Positions 52,931 to 62,833 of a stretch of 64,000 nt of DNA are shown piece by piece. How positions within the stretch are numbered: position 1 is the stretch's first letter; the number at the start of each line of letters is the position of its first letter. The stretch is taken from positions 496,001 through 560,000 of the forward strand of contig NZ_MQMF01000001.1 of assembly GCF_001999465.1 (NCBI RefSeq). Direction: 5' to 3'. The position numbers and the translations under genes are program-made. The DNA comes from Fictibacillus arsenicus. GTDB lineage: Bacteria; Bacillota; Bacilli; Bacillales; Fictibacillaceae. The notes under the pieces were generated by a model that searched no databases, had not been told where the DNA came from, and was given only the letters and a program-made list of their open reading frames with translations.

Positions 52931-53242
52931 TCACCAAAAGTAAGGACGGAAACGGCGAATCCTGAAAAATGGAAATCCAAATATTCCGAAGCCCGGAAAG
53001 AATGGACCAACAAAAATGATACGGCTGTCACGCTGTTCACTTTCACCAGGCATGATCATATACATATTATCCTGATCATAACTGTGAAGCTTACCATGGT
53101 ATACATTACCATCATTCAATTCGATTGTAACGTTCTGTCCCATATATTTTAAACAAAGATCATGATAATGATGGTGATAATGCCCCGCATGTGAAGACTC
53201 ATCTTTAAACTGTTTACCTTTTGAAGGGTTCAACAATGGCAT
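52931..53242 (-). CDS. Sm-like barrel small protein with His- and Phe/Gly-rich ends
   Basis: About 103 residues. GHYHHHYHD is near the start, the middle MGQNVTIELNDGNVYHGKLHSYDQDNMYMIMPG resembles an Sm/LSm-type barrel, and the end is FFPGFGIFGFPFFRIRRF. An insertion between yutJ and yuzD compared with B. subtilis. AAGGAGG lies only 3 bases before ATG 53242, so TTG at 53236 is a likely alternative. Function unknown; spore or surface roles cannot be excluded. Confidence 0.72.
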   Translation of the reverse strand: MPLLNPSKGKQFKDESSHAGHYHHHYHDLCLKYMGQNVTIELNDGNVYHGKLHSYDQDNMYMIMPGESEQRDSRIIFVGPFFPGFGIFGFPFFRIRRFRPYFW

Positions 53243-53310
53243 TTGCCTCCTTTTTTTCCATAACATCATATTCTAAAAAAAGAGACAAAGTATGTGTACA
53301 GACCCAATTC

Positions 53311-53340
53311 AAAAAAAATAGGCGCTTAACTTACAGCGCC
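53311..53340 (-). terminator. Terminator overlapping the yuzD stop codon
   Basis: Minus-strand GGCGCTGTAAGTTAAGCGCC forms the hairpin and T8 follows. The left arm and loop contain the last codons and stop of yuzD. Confidence 0.8.
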
Positions 53341-53649
53341 ATAACCATTTTGTTCAATTATGCTATAGATTGTCTTTAGATTCGGATTTCCTTCTGCAAC
53401 AACCTCTCCGTCAATCACAACAACGGGATAAAACAGGTCTTCTTCTATAATTCTTACTGAAAATGCTTGATCTGCTTCATTTTCCGGCTTTTCCATATCT
53501 ATATATTGGACCTGAAATACAGTGTTCGGAAATTTCCTGGAGATTGCAGCTTCCAGCCATTCAGCAGTTTCTTTAGCTGATGGAAGGTGAACACAGCTCG
53601 CACATTTCTGCTCGGCACCGTATACTTTAATGATAAGTGAATTTTTCAT
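53326..53649 (-). CDS. yuzD: YuzD, DUF1462 thioredoxin-like protein
   Basis: 107 residues with GAEQKCASCVHLPSAKETAEWLEAA (CxxC) and FYPVVVIDGEVVAEGNP; DUF1462 type. It lies divergently before yutI (NifU), as in B. subtilis, so a role with Fe-S or redox is plausible. GAGG lies before ATG. Confidence 0.9.
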   Translation of the reverse strand: MKNSLIIKVYGAEQKCASCVHLPSAKETAEWLEAAISRKFPNTVFQVQYIDMEKPENEADQAFSVRIIEEDLFYPVVVIDGEVVAEGNPNLKTIYSIIEQNGYGAVS

Positions 53650-53807
53650 GAAGAATCACCTCAATGTATGCGTTTATTTGCTTCCATCATACCTTATTTT
53701 GTGAGAAAGAAAAAGGAGCAAATATCATGATGCTTGCTCATGGATTTTTTATTCCATATCCCGTATACTAAAGGTAAGTTCTTTTTAAGAAAGGAGCCTT
53801 GATAGTT

Positions 53808-54053
53808 ATGGCTGAAACTCAAAACTTAGAGATGCGTGAACAAGTAGAAGAAGTTCTTGATAAATTGCGTCCGTTCCTTCTTCGTGACGGAGGAGACGTT
53901 GAATTAGTGGATATTGAAGAAGGTGTAGTAAAAGTACGCCTTATGGGTGCTTGCGGAAGCTGCCCAAGTTCAACAATCACACTAAAAGCTGGTATTGAAC
54001 GTGCCCTTCTAGAAGAAGTACCTGGTGTAGTTGAATTAGAACAAGTATTTTAA
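53808..54053 (+). CDS. yutI: NifU-like Fe-S scaffold YutI
   Basis: About 81 residues with the C-terminal NifU motif [22 protein letters not shown], the CxxC that holds a 4Fe-4S cluster. Start ATG 53808 behind AAGGAG. The last conserved gene of the yut block; the arg cluster follows instead of thr genes. Confidence 0.94.
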   Translation: MAETQNLEMREQVEEVLDKLRPFLLRDGGDVELVDIEEGVVKVRLMGACGSCPSSTITLKAGIERALLEEVPGVVELEQVF

Positions 54054-54055
54054 TA

Positions 54056-54093
54056 AAGAAGCCGCTCCCTCAAGAGCGGCTTTTTTTTTACTG
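54056..54093 (+). terminator. Terminator after yutI
   Basis: AAGCCGCTC pairs with GAGCGGCTT around CCTCAA, followed by T8. Confidence 0.92.
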
Positions 54094-54107
54094 TTCGTTT
54101 CTTTGTT

Positions 54108-54260
54108 GCTCTTAGAAGTAGTTGATTTCCGTTACAGGATGCTCGCTTTCCGGGGGGCGTGCGGTGAGCCTCCTCGGCGCTTTGCGCTATAGGAGTCTCA
54201 CCTGTCCCGCTAATCCCCCAGGAGTCTCGCACCTTTCACTCCAATCAACTTGTCAATGAA
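54108..54260. repeat. Palindromic intergenic repeat, copy F
   Basis: GTAGTTGATTTCCGTTACAGG through GGCGTGCGGTGAGCCTCC, AGGAGTCTCACCTGTCCCGC, AGGAGTCTCGCACC, to ACTCCAATCAACTTGTC. It lies opposite in orientation to copy G, with which it shares the gap 54054-54504. Confidence 0.9.
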
Positions 54261-54334
54261 GTCAAAAAACCATTTCTTGATAGCGAGGCCACTGAAAAGC
54301 CTGTTGATTTAATCTTTTTTGGTTTTATGATGCA

Positions 54335-54482
54335 AACATGTAGTGATTGGAGCGGAAGGGTACTGACTCCAGCGGGACGAGTGGGACAGGTGAGACCACT
54401 AAAGGCGCGTAGCGGCAGGGGGCTCACCACCCGCCCCGCGGAAAGCATGTACCCTGAAGCGGAAATCACCGCACCAACACTC
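54335..54482. repeat. Palindromic intergenic repeat, copy G
   Basis: AGTGATTGGAGCGGAAGGG to GAAGCGGAAATCACCGC, with GCGGGACGAGTGGGACAGG and GGCTCACCACCCGCCCCGCG. Its terminal bases read AGTGATT/AATCACC rather than GTTGATT/AATCAAC, a paired change. Confidence 0.88.
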
Positions 54483-54504
54483 TTTTGAAACAGTCCTTCA
54501 AGTA

Positions 54505-55452
54505 TTAGGACATCAAATGCACAAGCAACGCTTTTTGTGCGTGAAGACGGTTTTCAGCTTCTGGGAAAACAACTGAATGATGCCCATCAATGATTTCTGC
54601 TGTCACTTCCTCTCCGCGATGAGCAGGCAGACAGTGCATGAAAATGTAATCTTTTTTTGCATATGACACAAGCTCCTGATTTACTTGATAAGGTTCAAAA
54701 TGATCCATTCTCTCTTCCGTTTCGCTCTCCTGCCCCATACTCGCCCATACATCTGTATAGATAACATCACTGTTCTTAACGCCGCTTATCGGATCATTTG
54801 TAACTTCCACGATAGCACCTGTTTGCTTAGCAATTTCTTTTGCATAAGAGACGATTTCTGCTTTAGGCTCATAATTTTTTGGTGTAATAATCGTACAATC
54901 CATCCCGACTTTAGCTGAAGCAATCAGCAATGAATGAGCAACGTTATTGCCATCACCAATATAAGCAACTTTCTTCCCTTTAAATGATCCCTTATATTCT
55001 AAGATCGTTAATAGATCAGCAAGTGCCTGGCAAGGGTGGAAATCATCTGTCAATCCATTGATGACTGGAATTGTACTGTTATGTGCCAGCTCTTCAACAG
55101 TCGACTGGTGGAATGTTCGAATCATAAGTCCATCCAGATAGCCAGACAATACCTTTGCTGTATCTGAAACGGTTTCCCCTCTTCCCATTTGTATATCACG
55201 AGTACTTAAATGGATGGCATGGCCTCCAAGCTTAAGCATAGCGGCTTCGAATGACACTCGTGTGCGTGTAGATGACTTTTCAAATATCATACCAAGGATT
55301 TTTCCTTTTAATAAAGGGGGTGCGGAAGGTCCCTGCTTCTTTAAGTCTTTAGCCAGATTCAGCAAATCAATGATTTCATTTGCAGAATAATCGAGCAGAG
55401 TCAGAAAATCTTTTTTAGTTCTCGTTGTACGTAGAGGATGAACGATTGACAT
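54505..55452 (-). CDS. argF: Ornithine carbamoyltransferase
   Basis: 315 residues with the carbamoyl-phosphate motif [12 protein letters not shown], the [10 protein letters not shown] segment and [11 protein letters not shown]. Forms citrulline in arginine synthesis. Its start overlaps the carB stop (TAATG). Repeat copy G lies just downstream and no classic terminator is seen. Confidence 0.96.
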   Translation of the reverse strand: MSIVHPLRTTRTKKDFLTLLDYSANEIIDLLNLAKDLKKQGPSAPPLLKGKILGMIFEKSSTRTRVSFEAAMLKLGGHAIHLSTRDIQMGRGETVSDTAKVLSGYLDGLMIRTFHQSTVEELAHNSTIPVINGLTDDFHPCQALADLLTILEYKGSFKGKKVAYIGDGNNVAHSLLIASAKVGMDCTIITPKNYEPKAEIVSYAKEIAKQTGAIVEVTNDPISGVKNSDVIYTDVWASMGQESETEERMDHFEPYQVNQELVSYAKKDYIFMHCLPAHRGEEVTAEIIDGHHSVVFPEAENRLHAQKALLVHLMS

Positions 55453-58400
55453 TAGATCAGCACTTCCTTTCTTGAGTTTTTTAATAAAACCGCAGCTTGC
55501 AGGTAAGCTTGTGCAGTCTCTTTACGAGTAAAAACATGGAGCCTCTCCAGCACGGCTATTTTTGCAGAAGAGCTGTTTGTCTCATCGGTAAAATTTATAT
55601 AAGCAGCTTTATTGTCAGTATGAATCCAATCATTAAAAGACATATCGTCTTCCGTAACAAGCTCAAATCCAAGTTCCGTCCAAGCTTCTAAATCATCTTG
55701 TGCAGATTCACCTTCTATAAAAATGCTTCCTTTAAAATTCCAAAGGTCACTTAATTGGAGGCTGGAACCTTTTAAAGCTTTGAGCAGTGCTGACGTAAAA
55801 TCGCTGTCTGTTCCGATTACTTCACCTGTTGAAGTCATGACCGGAGAAAGCACGGGTGAAACTCCTGGCAGTTTAATCGTTGAATAAACAGGTGCTTTTA
55901 CGGTAATAAACGGCTGGCCATTATGCTCATGTTCAAGCTTTAATTGATTTAAAGGTGTTCCAAGCATCAGTTCTGTTGCTTTTTGTACTAAATTCACAGC
56001 AGTAATTTTACTCATGATGGGAGCTGTTCTTGAAGCTCTTGGATTTACTTCAATTACATAAACTTGTTCACCTTTTACTGCAAATTGTATATTGAACAGC
56101 CCTTTATAATTCATGTTCTTTGCAATTTTTCTCGAATAGCTGTTTATACGGTTTTGAACACTTTCTGTAAGGGACTGCGGCGGGGTTACGGTCAAGCTAT
56201 CGCCCGAATGTACACCGGTTCCTTCGATATGTTCAAAAATTCCCGGTATAAATATGTCTTTTCCATCTGTTAGCACATCTACTTCTGCTTCTTTTCCTTC
56301 TAAGAACGTATCAATTAAAATGGGATAGACAACATCCTCTTTCAGCAAAAAGTCATTAAGTCCTTTTGCAGAATAAAACACTTTCATCCCGCTTCCCCCT
56401 ATAACATAAGAGGGTCGGACAAGTATAGGGAAGCCCAGTTTTACGGCAAAGTTTTTCGTTTCTTGTTTATCATGAGCCGTGAATCCATTTAACTTCGGAA
56501 TACCGATCTTATCTAAGAATTGATAAAAGCGATCTCGATCTTCCATCTGATCAACAGTATCCGCAGGAGTCCCTAGCACATGGACGCCAGCATTCTCTAG
56601 ATCTTCAGCTAAGTTGATTGAAGTCTGACCGCCAAACTGCAAGATAACATCTGTTATACCTTCAAACTGTAAAACATTATAAATATCCTCAAACGTTAAT
56701 GGTTCGAAATATAAGGAGTCGGACACTTCATAATCGGTACTTACCGTTTCTGGATTGTTGTTGATCAATATGGCTTCATAACCCAATCTGTTTAGAGCTA
56801 ACGCACTGTGTACACAGCAATAATCAAATTCAACACCTTGCCCTATTCGTATGGGACCCGAACCAATAACAGCGACTTTTTTCTTTTGTTCAGGTTTTTT
56901 ATCACTTACTCCGCTCCAGCTGGAATAAAAGTAAGTTGTCTTCGCTTCAAATTCAGCAGCACACGTATCAACCATTTTGTATGAAGGAAAGATTTGCCAC
57001 TCTTCCCGTTTGCTTCTCACCTCTTTTTCAGTGACAGACCACATTTTAGAAAGATCGTGATCTGAAAAGCCAAACTTTTTAGCCATCTTCAACTGTGATT
57101 CATCAATCGTTTGTAAGTTATATTTTTGCAGCGCATCATTCATCTGAACCATCTGGCTGAATATTGATAAGAAATAAGGCGAAATCTTGGTCACTTCATG
57201 AATTTTTTCAGCAGAAATATCTCTTTTAAGCAGTTCAAGAACAACAAAGAAACGGCGATCGTCAGCATGAGCTGCTAGTTTGAATAATGTTTGTTCTTCT
57301 AAAACAGCAAGTTCTTTTAAAAACATGCCTTCTGTTTTTAGCTCGAGTGAACGGATTGCTTTTTGGAAAGCAGATGCCATATTTCGTTCTAAAGCCATTA
57401 CTTCTCCCGTTGCTTTCATTTGTGTTCCAAGCTTTCGGTCTGCGTCAGTAAATTTATCAAATGGCCAGCGAGGCATTTTAACTGCTACATAATCCAAAGC
57501 TGGCTCGAAACTTGCGAATGTCGTTCCTGTAACTGGATTCTTCAGTTCGTGAAGGTTGTATCCAAGTGCAAGCTTCGCCGCAATTTTAGCTATAGGATAA
57601 CCAGTAGCTTTAGAGGCAAGTGCTGATGAACGGCTCACTCGCGGATTAACTTCTATTAAGTAGTATTCAGAAGTATGCGGATGAAGTGCAAACTGAATAT
57701 TGCAGCCTCCTACGATTTCTAGTGCATTTATAATCGTAAGAGAAGCTTTTCTTAATGACTGATACTCGTCATCTGTCAGTGTCTGACTTGGTGCAACAAC
57801 TACAGAATCACCAGTATGGACTCCAACCGGATCCACGTTTTCCATATTACAAACCGTGATGCATGTGCCATTCTCATCACGCATGACTTCATACTCAATT
57901 TCTTTGTAGCCTGCAATACTTTTTTCAATCAGACACTGTTTGATAGGACTTGCAGAAAGACCTTGTTTAACGAGGTTTGTGAGCTCTTTTTTCGAACCTG
58001 CAATTCCACCTCCAAATCCGCCAAGCGTGTAAGCTGGACGCACAATAACGGGATATCCTGTTGCATCTGCAAATTCAATCGCTTCTTCTGCGGAAAATAC
58101 GATTTCACTTTCGGGTACAGGCTCCCTAAGCTTGTGCATAAGGGCACGAAACGCTTCTCGGTCCTCTGCTTTTTTTATAGATTGGATATCTGTACCTAAA
58201 AGCTTAACTCCGTATTTTTGTAAAATCCCATTTTCATAGAGATCCATCGCAAGGTTTAAGCCTGTTTGACCTCCTACTGTCGCAAGCAGACCATCAGGCT
58301 TTTCTTTTTGAATAATCTGTTCTGCGTATTCAACGGTTAATGGTTCAAAGTAAATCTCGTCGGCAAAAGTCTTATCCGTCATGATGGTTGCGGGATTGTT

Positions 58401-58544
58401 GTTGATTAATACAACTTGAATTCCTTCTTCTTTTAATGCTTTGCATGCTTGAGTTCCTGAATAATCAAATTCAGCTGCCTGCCCGATAACGATGGGACCT
58501 GAACCAATAACAAGAACTTTTTTGATGTCGGATTCTTTAGGCAT
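55452..58544 (-). CDS. carB: Carbamoyl-phosphate synthase large subunit, arginine-specific
   Basis: 1030 residues: two homologous halves, each with an ATP-grasp unit ([19 protein letters not shown] and [19 protein letters not shown] at their starts), and a C-terminal MGS-like part. The length and the place between carA and argF mark the arginine-controlled paralogue of Bacillus, shorter than the pyrimidine one. GTG-like start not needed; ATG overlaps carA by 8 bases. Product carbamoyl phosphate goes to ArgF. Confidence 0.95.
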   Translation of the reverse strand: MPKESDIKKVLVIGSGPIVIGQAAEFDYSGTQACKALKEEGIQVVLINNNPATIMTDKTFADEIYFEPLTVEYAEQIIQKEKPDGLLATVGGQTGLNLAMDLYENGILQKYGVKLLGTDIQSIKKAEDREAFRALMHKLREPVPESEIVFSAEEAIEFADATGYPVIVRPAYTLGGFGGGIAGSKKELTNLVKQGLSASPIKQCLIEKSIAGYKEIEYEVMRDENGTCITVCNMENVDPVGVHTGDSVVVAPSQTLTDDEYQSLRKASLTIINALEIVGGCNIQFALHPHTSEYYLIEVNPRVSRSSALASKATGYPIAKIAAKLALGYNLHELKNPVTGTTFASFEPALDYVAVKMPRWPFDKFTDADRKLGTQMKATGEVMALERNMASAFQKAIRSLELKTEGMFLKELAVLEEQTLFKLAAHADDRRFFVVLELLKRDISAEKIHEVTKISPYFLSIFSQMVQMNDALQKYNLQTIDESQLKMAKKFGFSDHDLSKMWSVTEKEVRSKREEWQIFPSYKMVDTCAAEFEAKTTYFYSSWSGVSDKKPEQKKKVAVIGSGPIRIGQGVEFDYCCVHSALALNRLGYEAILINNNPETVSTDYEVSDSLYFEPLTFEDIYNVLQFEGITDVILQFGGQTSINLAEDLENAGVHVLGTPADTVDQMEDRDRFYQFLDKIGIPKLNGFTAHDKQETKNFAVKLGFPILVRPSYVIGGSGMKVFYSAKGLNDFLLKEDVVYPILIDTFLEGKEAEVDVLTDGKDIFIPGIFEHIEGTGVHSGDSLTVTPPQSLTESVQNRINSYSRKIAKNMNYKGLFNIQFAVKGEQVYVIEVNPRASRTAPIMSKITAVNLVQKATELMLGTPLNQLKLEHEHNGQPFITVKAPVYSTIKLPGVSPVLSPVMTSTGEVIGTDSDFTSALLKALKGSSLQLSDLWNFKGSIFIEGESAQDDLEAWTELGFELVTEDDMSFNDWIHTDNKAAYINFTDETNSSSAKIAVLERLHVFTRKETAQAYLQAAVLLKNSRKEVLI

Positions 58545-59589
58545 AGCTTCTCACCTTCTCTTTATGCTTTACAGTCTGGATGAAATCTTGAAGAATTTGT
58601 GCGTGTTCTTGAGGACCAGGTGCTGCCTCGGGATGAAATTGAACACTTGAAATATCGTATTGGCTGTGCCAAAGCCCCTCCACACTTTTATCGTTTACGT
58701 TCTCAAACCAAATGTTAAATCCGGTTGAATCCAAACTCTCTTTTTTCACAACATAACTATGATTTTGTGAACTCATCGATACTTTTCCTGTTTTCACATT
58801 CATTACAGGATGATTTGCTCCTCGATGACCAAATTTTAGTTTCATTGTTTCTCCGCCAAATGCGAGTGCCAGTATTTGATGGCCAAGGCAAATTCCCAAT
58901 ACGGGATATTGGACAGCAATATTTTTATAACGAGAAAAATACTTTGAAAATCTCATAGGGTCACCTGCACCATTTGAGAACACGAAACCATCTGGATTCA
59001 ATTTTTCTATTTCGGCAGACTCATAGTCGTATGGAACAACTGTGACAGTGCAGCCTTGATCTATAAGTGCATTAGCAATCGATTTCTTATAGCCAAAATC
59101 AATAAGAACAATGTGTGTTTTACCAGTACCGAATTTCTGAAGTGCTGTTTTCGGCCAGCATTCTTTTAATTGAAAAGAATCGGAAAGTATTGTACTTGCA
59201 TGCATAACAGCAGGGACTGAACCCTTTTCACGAATCTGTTGAATGAGAGCTCTTGTATCGACATTTGTTAAAGCAGGAATTTGATGATGATTAAGGTACG
59301 CTGTTAATGAGTGTTGTTCGTCTTCGAGCTGAAAGGGATAGCAGTCAGCCATAATAACACCTGAAACTTGAATTTGAGCAGATTCCATACTTTCCGGCAT
59401 GAAGCCATAGTTACCGATAAACGGGTACGAAAATACAACGATTTGTCCCTGATAAGATGGATCTGTCAGCACTTGTTCGTATCCAGTCATTCCTGTATAA
59501 AATACAACTTCACCAGAACAATACTGATGATCGCCGAGCCAGTCTCCTGCAAACGAAGTCCCATTAGCTAATGTTATAGAGCCTTTCAT
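58537..59589 (-). CDS. carA: Carbamoyl-phosphate synthase small subunit, arginine-specific
   Basis: 350 residues, amidotransferase class I: nucleophile Cys in VLGICLGHQILALAFGG, His/Glu in VQFHPEAAPGP. Supplies ammonia from glutamine to CarB. GGAGAGG before ATG. The 74-base gap to argD contains an ARG box-like site, unlike the tight spacing elsewhere in the cluster. Confidence 0.95.
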   Translation of the reverse strand: MKGSITLANGTSFAGDWLGDHQYCSGEVVFYTGMTGYEQVLTDPSYQGQIVVFSYPFIGNYGFMPESMESAQIQVSGVIMADCYPFQLEDEQHSLTAYLNHHQIPALTNVDTRALIQQIREKGSVPAVMHASTILSDSFQLKECWPKTALQKFGTGKTHIVLIDFGYKKSIANALIDQGCTVTVVPYDYESAEIEKLNPDGFVFSNGAGDPMRFSKYFSRYKNIAVQYPVLGICLGHQILALAFGGETMKLKFGHRGANHPVMNVKTGKVSMSSQNHSYVVKKESLDSTGFNIWFENVNDKSVEGLWHSQYDISSVQFHPEAAPGPQEHAQILQDFIQTVKHKEKVRSYA

Positions 59590-59614
59590 AGTAAATTCCT
59601 CTCCTTGTATAAAA

Positions 59615-59655
59615 CCTATATCTATTCGTATTTTTATTCATTTATTCGTATAAAA
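59615..59655 (-). promoter_or_regulatory. ARG box (ArgR/AhrC operator) between argD and carA
   Basis: Minus-strand AATGAATAAAAATACGAA (59625-59642) has ATGAATAAAAAT in common with the ARG box CATGAATAAAAATKCAAK. A second half, ATACGAATAAATGAA, overlaps just upstream. This suggests a separately controlled promoter or a second operator for carA-carB-argF. Confidence 0.65.
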
Positions 59656-59663
59656 AATAAGGA

Positions 59664-60833
59664 TTATTCGTCCTTTGCGTTTGATACCGTATGAAACTGT
59701 TTAAACAATCCATTAATAATTGCTGCAGCTGTTTCTAATTCTTCGTCAGAAACGGTTAATGGCGGGAGCAGGCGAATGACCTTCTCTCCTGCCGGAACGG
59801 TTAGTAATCCTTGCTCTTCAAGCCACTCTATCAATCTGCCCACAGGTCTCTCACATTCTATCCCGATTAATAAACCTTTGCCTCTGATCTCTTTCACGAG
59901 TGGATGTGATTGCAGCGAGTCTCTTAGTGTTTCCTTAAATTGATTTCCTTTACGTTCAACTTCTTTTAAAAAGTCATCCTGGAAAATGATATTAAGAACC
60001 GACTGGCTCACTGCACAAGCTAGAGGGCTGCCGCCAAATGTTGTTCCGTGGCTTCCTGGTCCAAATGCAGTTTTTAATTTATCTTTGCCAAGCATTGCTC
60101 CAATCGGGAATCCATTTCCCAACCCTTTTGCAAGTGTAACGATGTCTGGGTTTAAATCGAAATGTTTAAATGCATACCTTTTCCCTGTTCTTCCGATCCC
60201 TGTCTGTACTTCATCAATAATCAGCAGTATATGATACTCATCACATATCTTTTGTATTTCCTTATAAAATGCAAGATCTGCCATGCGCACTCCGCCTTCA
60301 CCTTGAAAAACTTCCATCATGATCGCGGCAGTATCCTCATCTGCGATTTTTTTTAGCTGTTCGGTTTCGTTCCATGGCAGATGTACAAACTCTGAAACAA
60401 GCGGGCCGTACCCGTCTTTAATCTTTTGCTGTCCTGTTGCGGACATAGCACCGAATGTACGCCCATGAAAAGAATCCTTAAACGTTATAATTTTATTTTT
60501 TCCAGTAAACTTTTTTGCAAGTTTAATTGCTGCCTCATTGGCTTCAGCACCGCTGTTGCAAAAAAAAGCTAAATCTAAAAGTGTGTTTTTTACAAGTGTC
60601 TCAGCAAGAACTTCCTGCTGTTCGATTTTAAATAGATTTGATGTATGCCATATTTTCTCACTTTGATCCTTGATAGCCGAGACGACTTCCGGATGACAAT
60701 GACCAAGGCTCGTTACAGCAATTCCGCTTGTGAAATCTAGATAGCGATTGTTGTTTTCATCGTATACATATGTCCCGCTTCCCTTTTGAAGCTGAAACTC
60801 TTTTCTTTTATACGTAGGGAACAAGAAACTCAT
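59664..60833 (-). CDS. argD: Acetylornithine aminotransferase
   Basis: 389 residues, class III aminotransferase: FTSGIAVTSLGHCHPEV, CNSGAEANEAAIKLA, the PLP Lys in TLAKGLGNGFPIGAML, GSHGTTFGGSPLACA. Converts N-acetylglutamate semialdehyde to acetylornithine. Start overlaps argB stop (ATGA); AAGGAGG upstream. Confidence 0.95.
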   Translation of the reverse strand: MSFLFPTYKRKEFQLQKGSGTYVYDENNNRYLDFTSGIAVTSLGHCHPEVVSAIKDQSEKIWHTSNLFKIEQQEVLAETLVKNTLLDLAFFCNSGAEANEAAIKLAKKFTGKNKIITFKDSFHGRTFGAMSATGQQKIKDGYGPLVSEFVHLPWNETEQLKKIADEDTAAIMMEVFQGEGGVRMADLAFYKEIQKICDEYHILLIIDEVQTGIGRTGKRYAFKHFDLNPDIVTLAKGLGNGFPIGAMLGKDKLKTAFGPGSHGTTFGGSPLACAVSQSVLNIIFQDDFLKEVERKGNQFKETLRDSLQSHPLVKEIRGKGLLIGIECERPVGRLIEWLEEQGLLTVPAGEKVIRLLPPLTVSDEELETAAAIINGLFKQFHTVSNAKDE

Positions 60834-61573
60834 ATCGCAAGTACCTCCTTATAGCAACGTGTACCTGACAATGTTTGGTCCGTTATTAACACTTCATCGA
60901 TGTTCAGGTTTAGACATTTCACAGCTGCTTCAACTTTTGGTATCATTCCGCCGTATATGTGACCGTCATTTATGCCTCGCTTTAGTTGAGTAATGGTTAA
61001 CTGTTTGGCTTTCTGTCCTTCAACTTGAATTCCTGATATATCTGTAACGAAACAGACTGATACGGCTGAAAGTGCTGCTGCTGTTTCACCAGCTGCAGTG
61101 TCTGCATTGATGTTCACTTCATCCCCGTTTTCGGTAACACCTAGAGAAGCAATGACCGGCACCTTCCCTGACTTCAGTAATTTTTCTAAAAGGTCTATGT
61201 TCACTTTTTTAACTTTACCGACACGCCCATACTTCTCTTCGTCTAAAAAATCACATTGAATGAGTGTATTCTCTGAACCGCATAAGCCTGCAGCTTGAAT
61301 TCCTTCTTGATTTAATCTCTCTACAAGCTTTTTATTTGCTGTGTCCTTTAATGCTGCTTTTACGCAAGAAAGGGCTTCTTGTGATGTGATTCTTATTCCG
61401 TCTTTCATTTGAATCGGCAAACCTTTTTCTTGCAGCTTTTTATTTATTTCAGGTCCCCCGCCATGAACAATGACTACTTTTTCACCATTATGAATCTTGC
61501 AGCGCAGACTGTTAAAAAAGGCTGGCTGTAAGTTTTCTAACGTGCTTCCGCCGATTTTTAATACAGACAACAA
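60830..61573 (-). CDS. argB: Acetylglutamate kinase
   Basis: About 247 residues. Glycine motifs KIGGSTLEN and VIVHGGGPEINKKL, then GDEVNINADTAAGETAAAL and the end GGMIPKVEAAVKCL. Phosphorylates N-acetylglutamate. Start is uncertain: GTG at 61582 is too near AAAGGA, so TTG at 61573 is chosen. The C terminus is typical of the shorter Bacillus enzymes. Confidence 0.93.
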   Translation of the reverse strand: MLSVLKIGGSTLENLQPAFFNSLRCKIHNGEKVVIVHGGGPEINKKLQEKGLPIQMKDGIRITSQEALSCVKAALKDTANKKLVERLNQEGIQAAGLCGSENTLIQCDFLDEEKYGRVGKVKKVNIDLLEKLLKSGKVPVIASLGVTENGDEVNINADTAAGETAAALSAVSVCFVTDISGIQVEGQKAKQLTITQLKRGINDGHIYGGMIPKVEAAVKCLNLNIDEVLITDQTLSGTRCYKEVLAI

Positions 61574-61588
61574 ATTTCTCACATCCTT

Positions 61589-62815
61589 TTACGTTCGATA
61601 GCTGGCATTAATTTGCACATAATCATAGGTTAGATCGCATCCCCAGGCTCTTCCGTTTCCGAAGCCTTCTGACAAGATGACTGTGATATGAATCTCCTGG
61701 CCTTTTAAGTAGTTTCGAATCTCTTCTTCTGAGAAGACAACAGGCTCTCCATCAGCCACTACTTCATGATCGCCAATCAGTATTTTCATTTGGTCTGGGT
61801 TAAAAGACACACCGCTATATCCTGCAGCTGCAAGGATTCTTCCCCAGTTCGCGTCACATCCAAAGACAGCCGTTTTAACAAGGGGTGATCCTACAACCGT
61901 TTTGGCTATGATTCTAGCTTCTTTCTCAGTTCTTGCACCTCTTACGCTTACTTCAATAAGTTTGCTCGCACCTTCACCATCTTTAGCAATAAGTTTGCCT
62001 AAATCTTCACAAACAAGGACAAGCGCATCCAAGAATAAATCCCATTCTGGGTGGTTTTTGTTCAGTTCCTCATTCTCAGCCATACCGTTGGCAAGCATAA
62101 GAACCATATCATTTGTTGAGGTATCTCCATCTACTGTAATGCAGTTAAATGTCCGCTCTACAGCATAGGACAGCGCTTCGTGAAGATCATCCTGATGAAT
62201 GTTTGCGTCTGTTGTAACAAATCCAAGCATTGTCGCCATGTTCGGATGAATCATCCCCGATCCTTTTGCAGTACCTGCGATCGTAATCGTTTTATCATTG
62301 ATTTTAAAAGAATAAGCTGTATTTTTAGATACCGTATCTGTTGTTAAAATGGCTTGAGAAAAATCAATAGATCCCTTCAGCTCGGAATCCAGCTCAAGAT
62401 TTTGAATGCCGGCTGTGATTTTATCCATCGGCAGGTGTTCACCGATTACTCCGGTAGACGCTACTCCAACAAGGTGTGGAGGAATGCCGAGCTTATTCGC
62501 TATTTGGAGCTGCATTTCTTTTGCATCTTCCTGTCCTTTTTTACCTGTACATGCATTGGCGTTTCCGGAATTGACGATAATTGCTTGAAGCTTCCCCTCT
62601 TGTTTTATACTCTCCTGTGTTACTTTTAGCGGAGCCGCCTGTACTTGGTTAGTCGTGTAAACTCCTGCTGCGTTGGCAGGTTTCAAGCTGTATATCAGCC
62701 CTAGATCCAGCTTCTTATGTTTTACTCCGCAATGCAGTCCGCTTGCGTAAAAGCCCTTTGGTGTTGCGATGTTTATTCCTGTTACCTTGTGTATGGATGG
62801 TTTTGTAGCCTGCAT
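61589..62815 (-). CDS. argJ: Bifunctional ornithine acetyltransferase/N-acetylglutamate synthase
   Basis: 408 residues. The self-cleavage motif KGSGMIHPNMATMLGF places the nucleophilic Thr at ATM. The pattern VNSGNANACTGKKG and GCDANWGRILAA is also typical. It recycles acetyl groups from ornithine synthesis. AGGAGG before ATG. The next gene argC is 18 bases away. Confidence 0.95.
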   Translation of the reverse strand: MQATKPSIHKVTGINIATPKGFYASGLHCGVKHKKLDLGLIYSLKPANAAGVYTTNQVQAAPLKVTQESIKQEGKLQAIIVNSGNANACTGKKGQEDAKEMQLQIANKLGIPPHLVGVASTGVIGEHLPMDKITAGIQNLELDSELKGSIDFSQAILTTDTVSKNTAYSFKINDKTITIAGTAKGSGMIHPNMATMLGFVTTDANIHQDDLHEALSYAVERTFNCITVDGDTSTNDMVLMLANGMAENEELNKNHPEWDLFLDALVLVCEDLGKLIAKDGEGASKLIEVSVRGARTEKEARIIAKTVVGSPLVKTAVFGCDANWGRILAAAGYSGVSFNPDQMKILIGDHEVVADGEPVVFSEEEIRNYLKGQEIHITVILSEGFGNGRAWGCDLTYDYVQINASYRT

Positions 62816-62833
62816 CTATCCTGCCTCCTCTTT

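Noticed and set aside
54050-54469. Two minus-strand frames of 60-74 codons across the repeat copies
   Set aside because: They lie wholly in palindromic repeats F and G and a terminator, with no ribosome site; GC-rich repeats give such frames by chance.
57816-58199. 127-codon plus-strand frame inside carB
   Set aside because: It is antisense to a clear, conserved gene and its product is Cys/Phe-rich noise. The same applies to the long antisense frames in yumB, argJ, pepA and glnQ-like genes.
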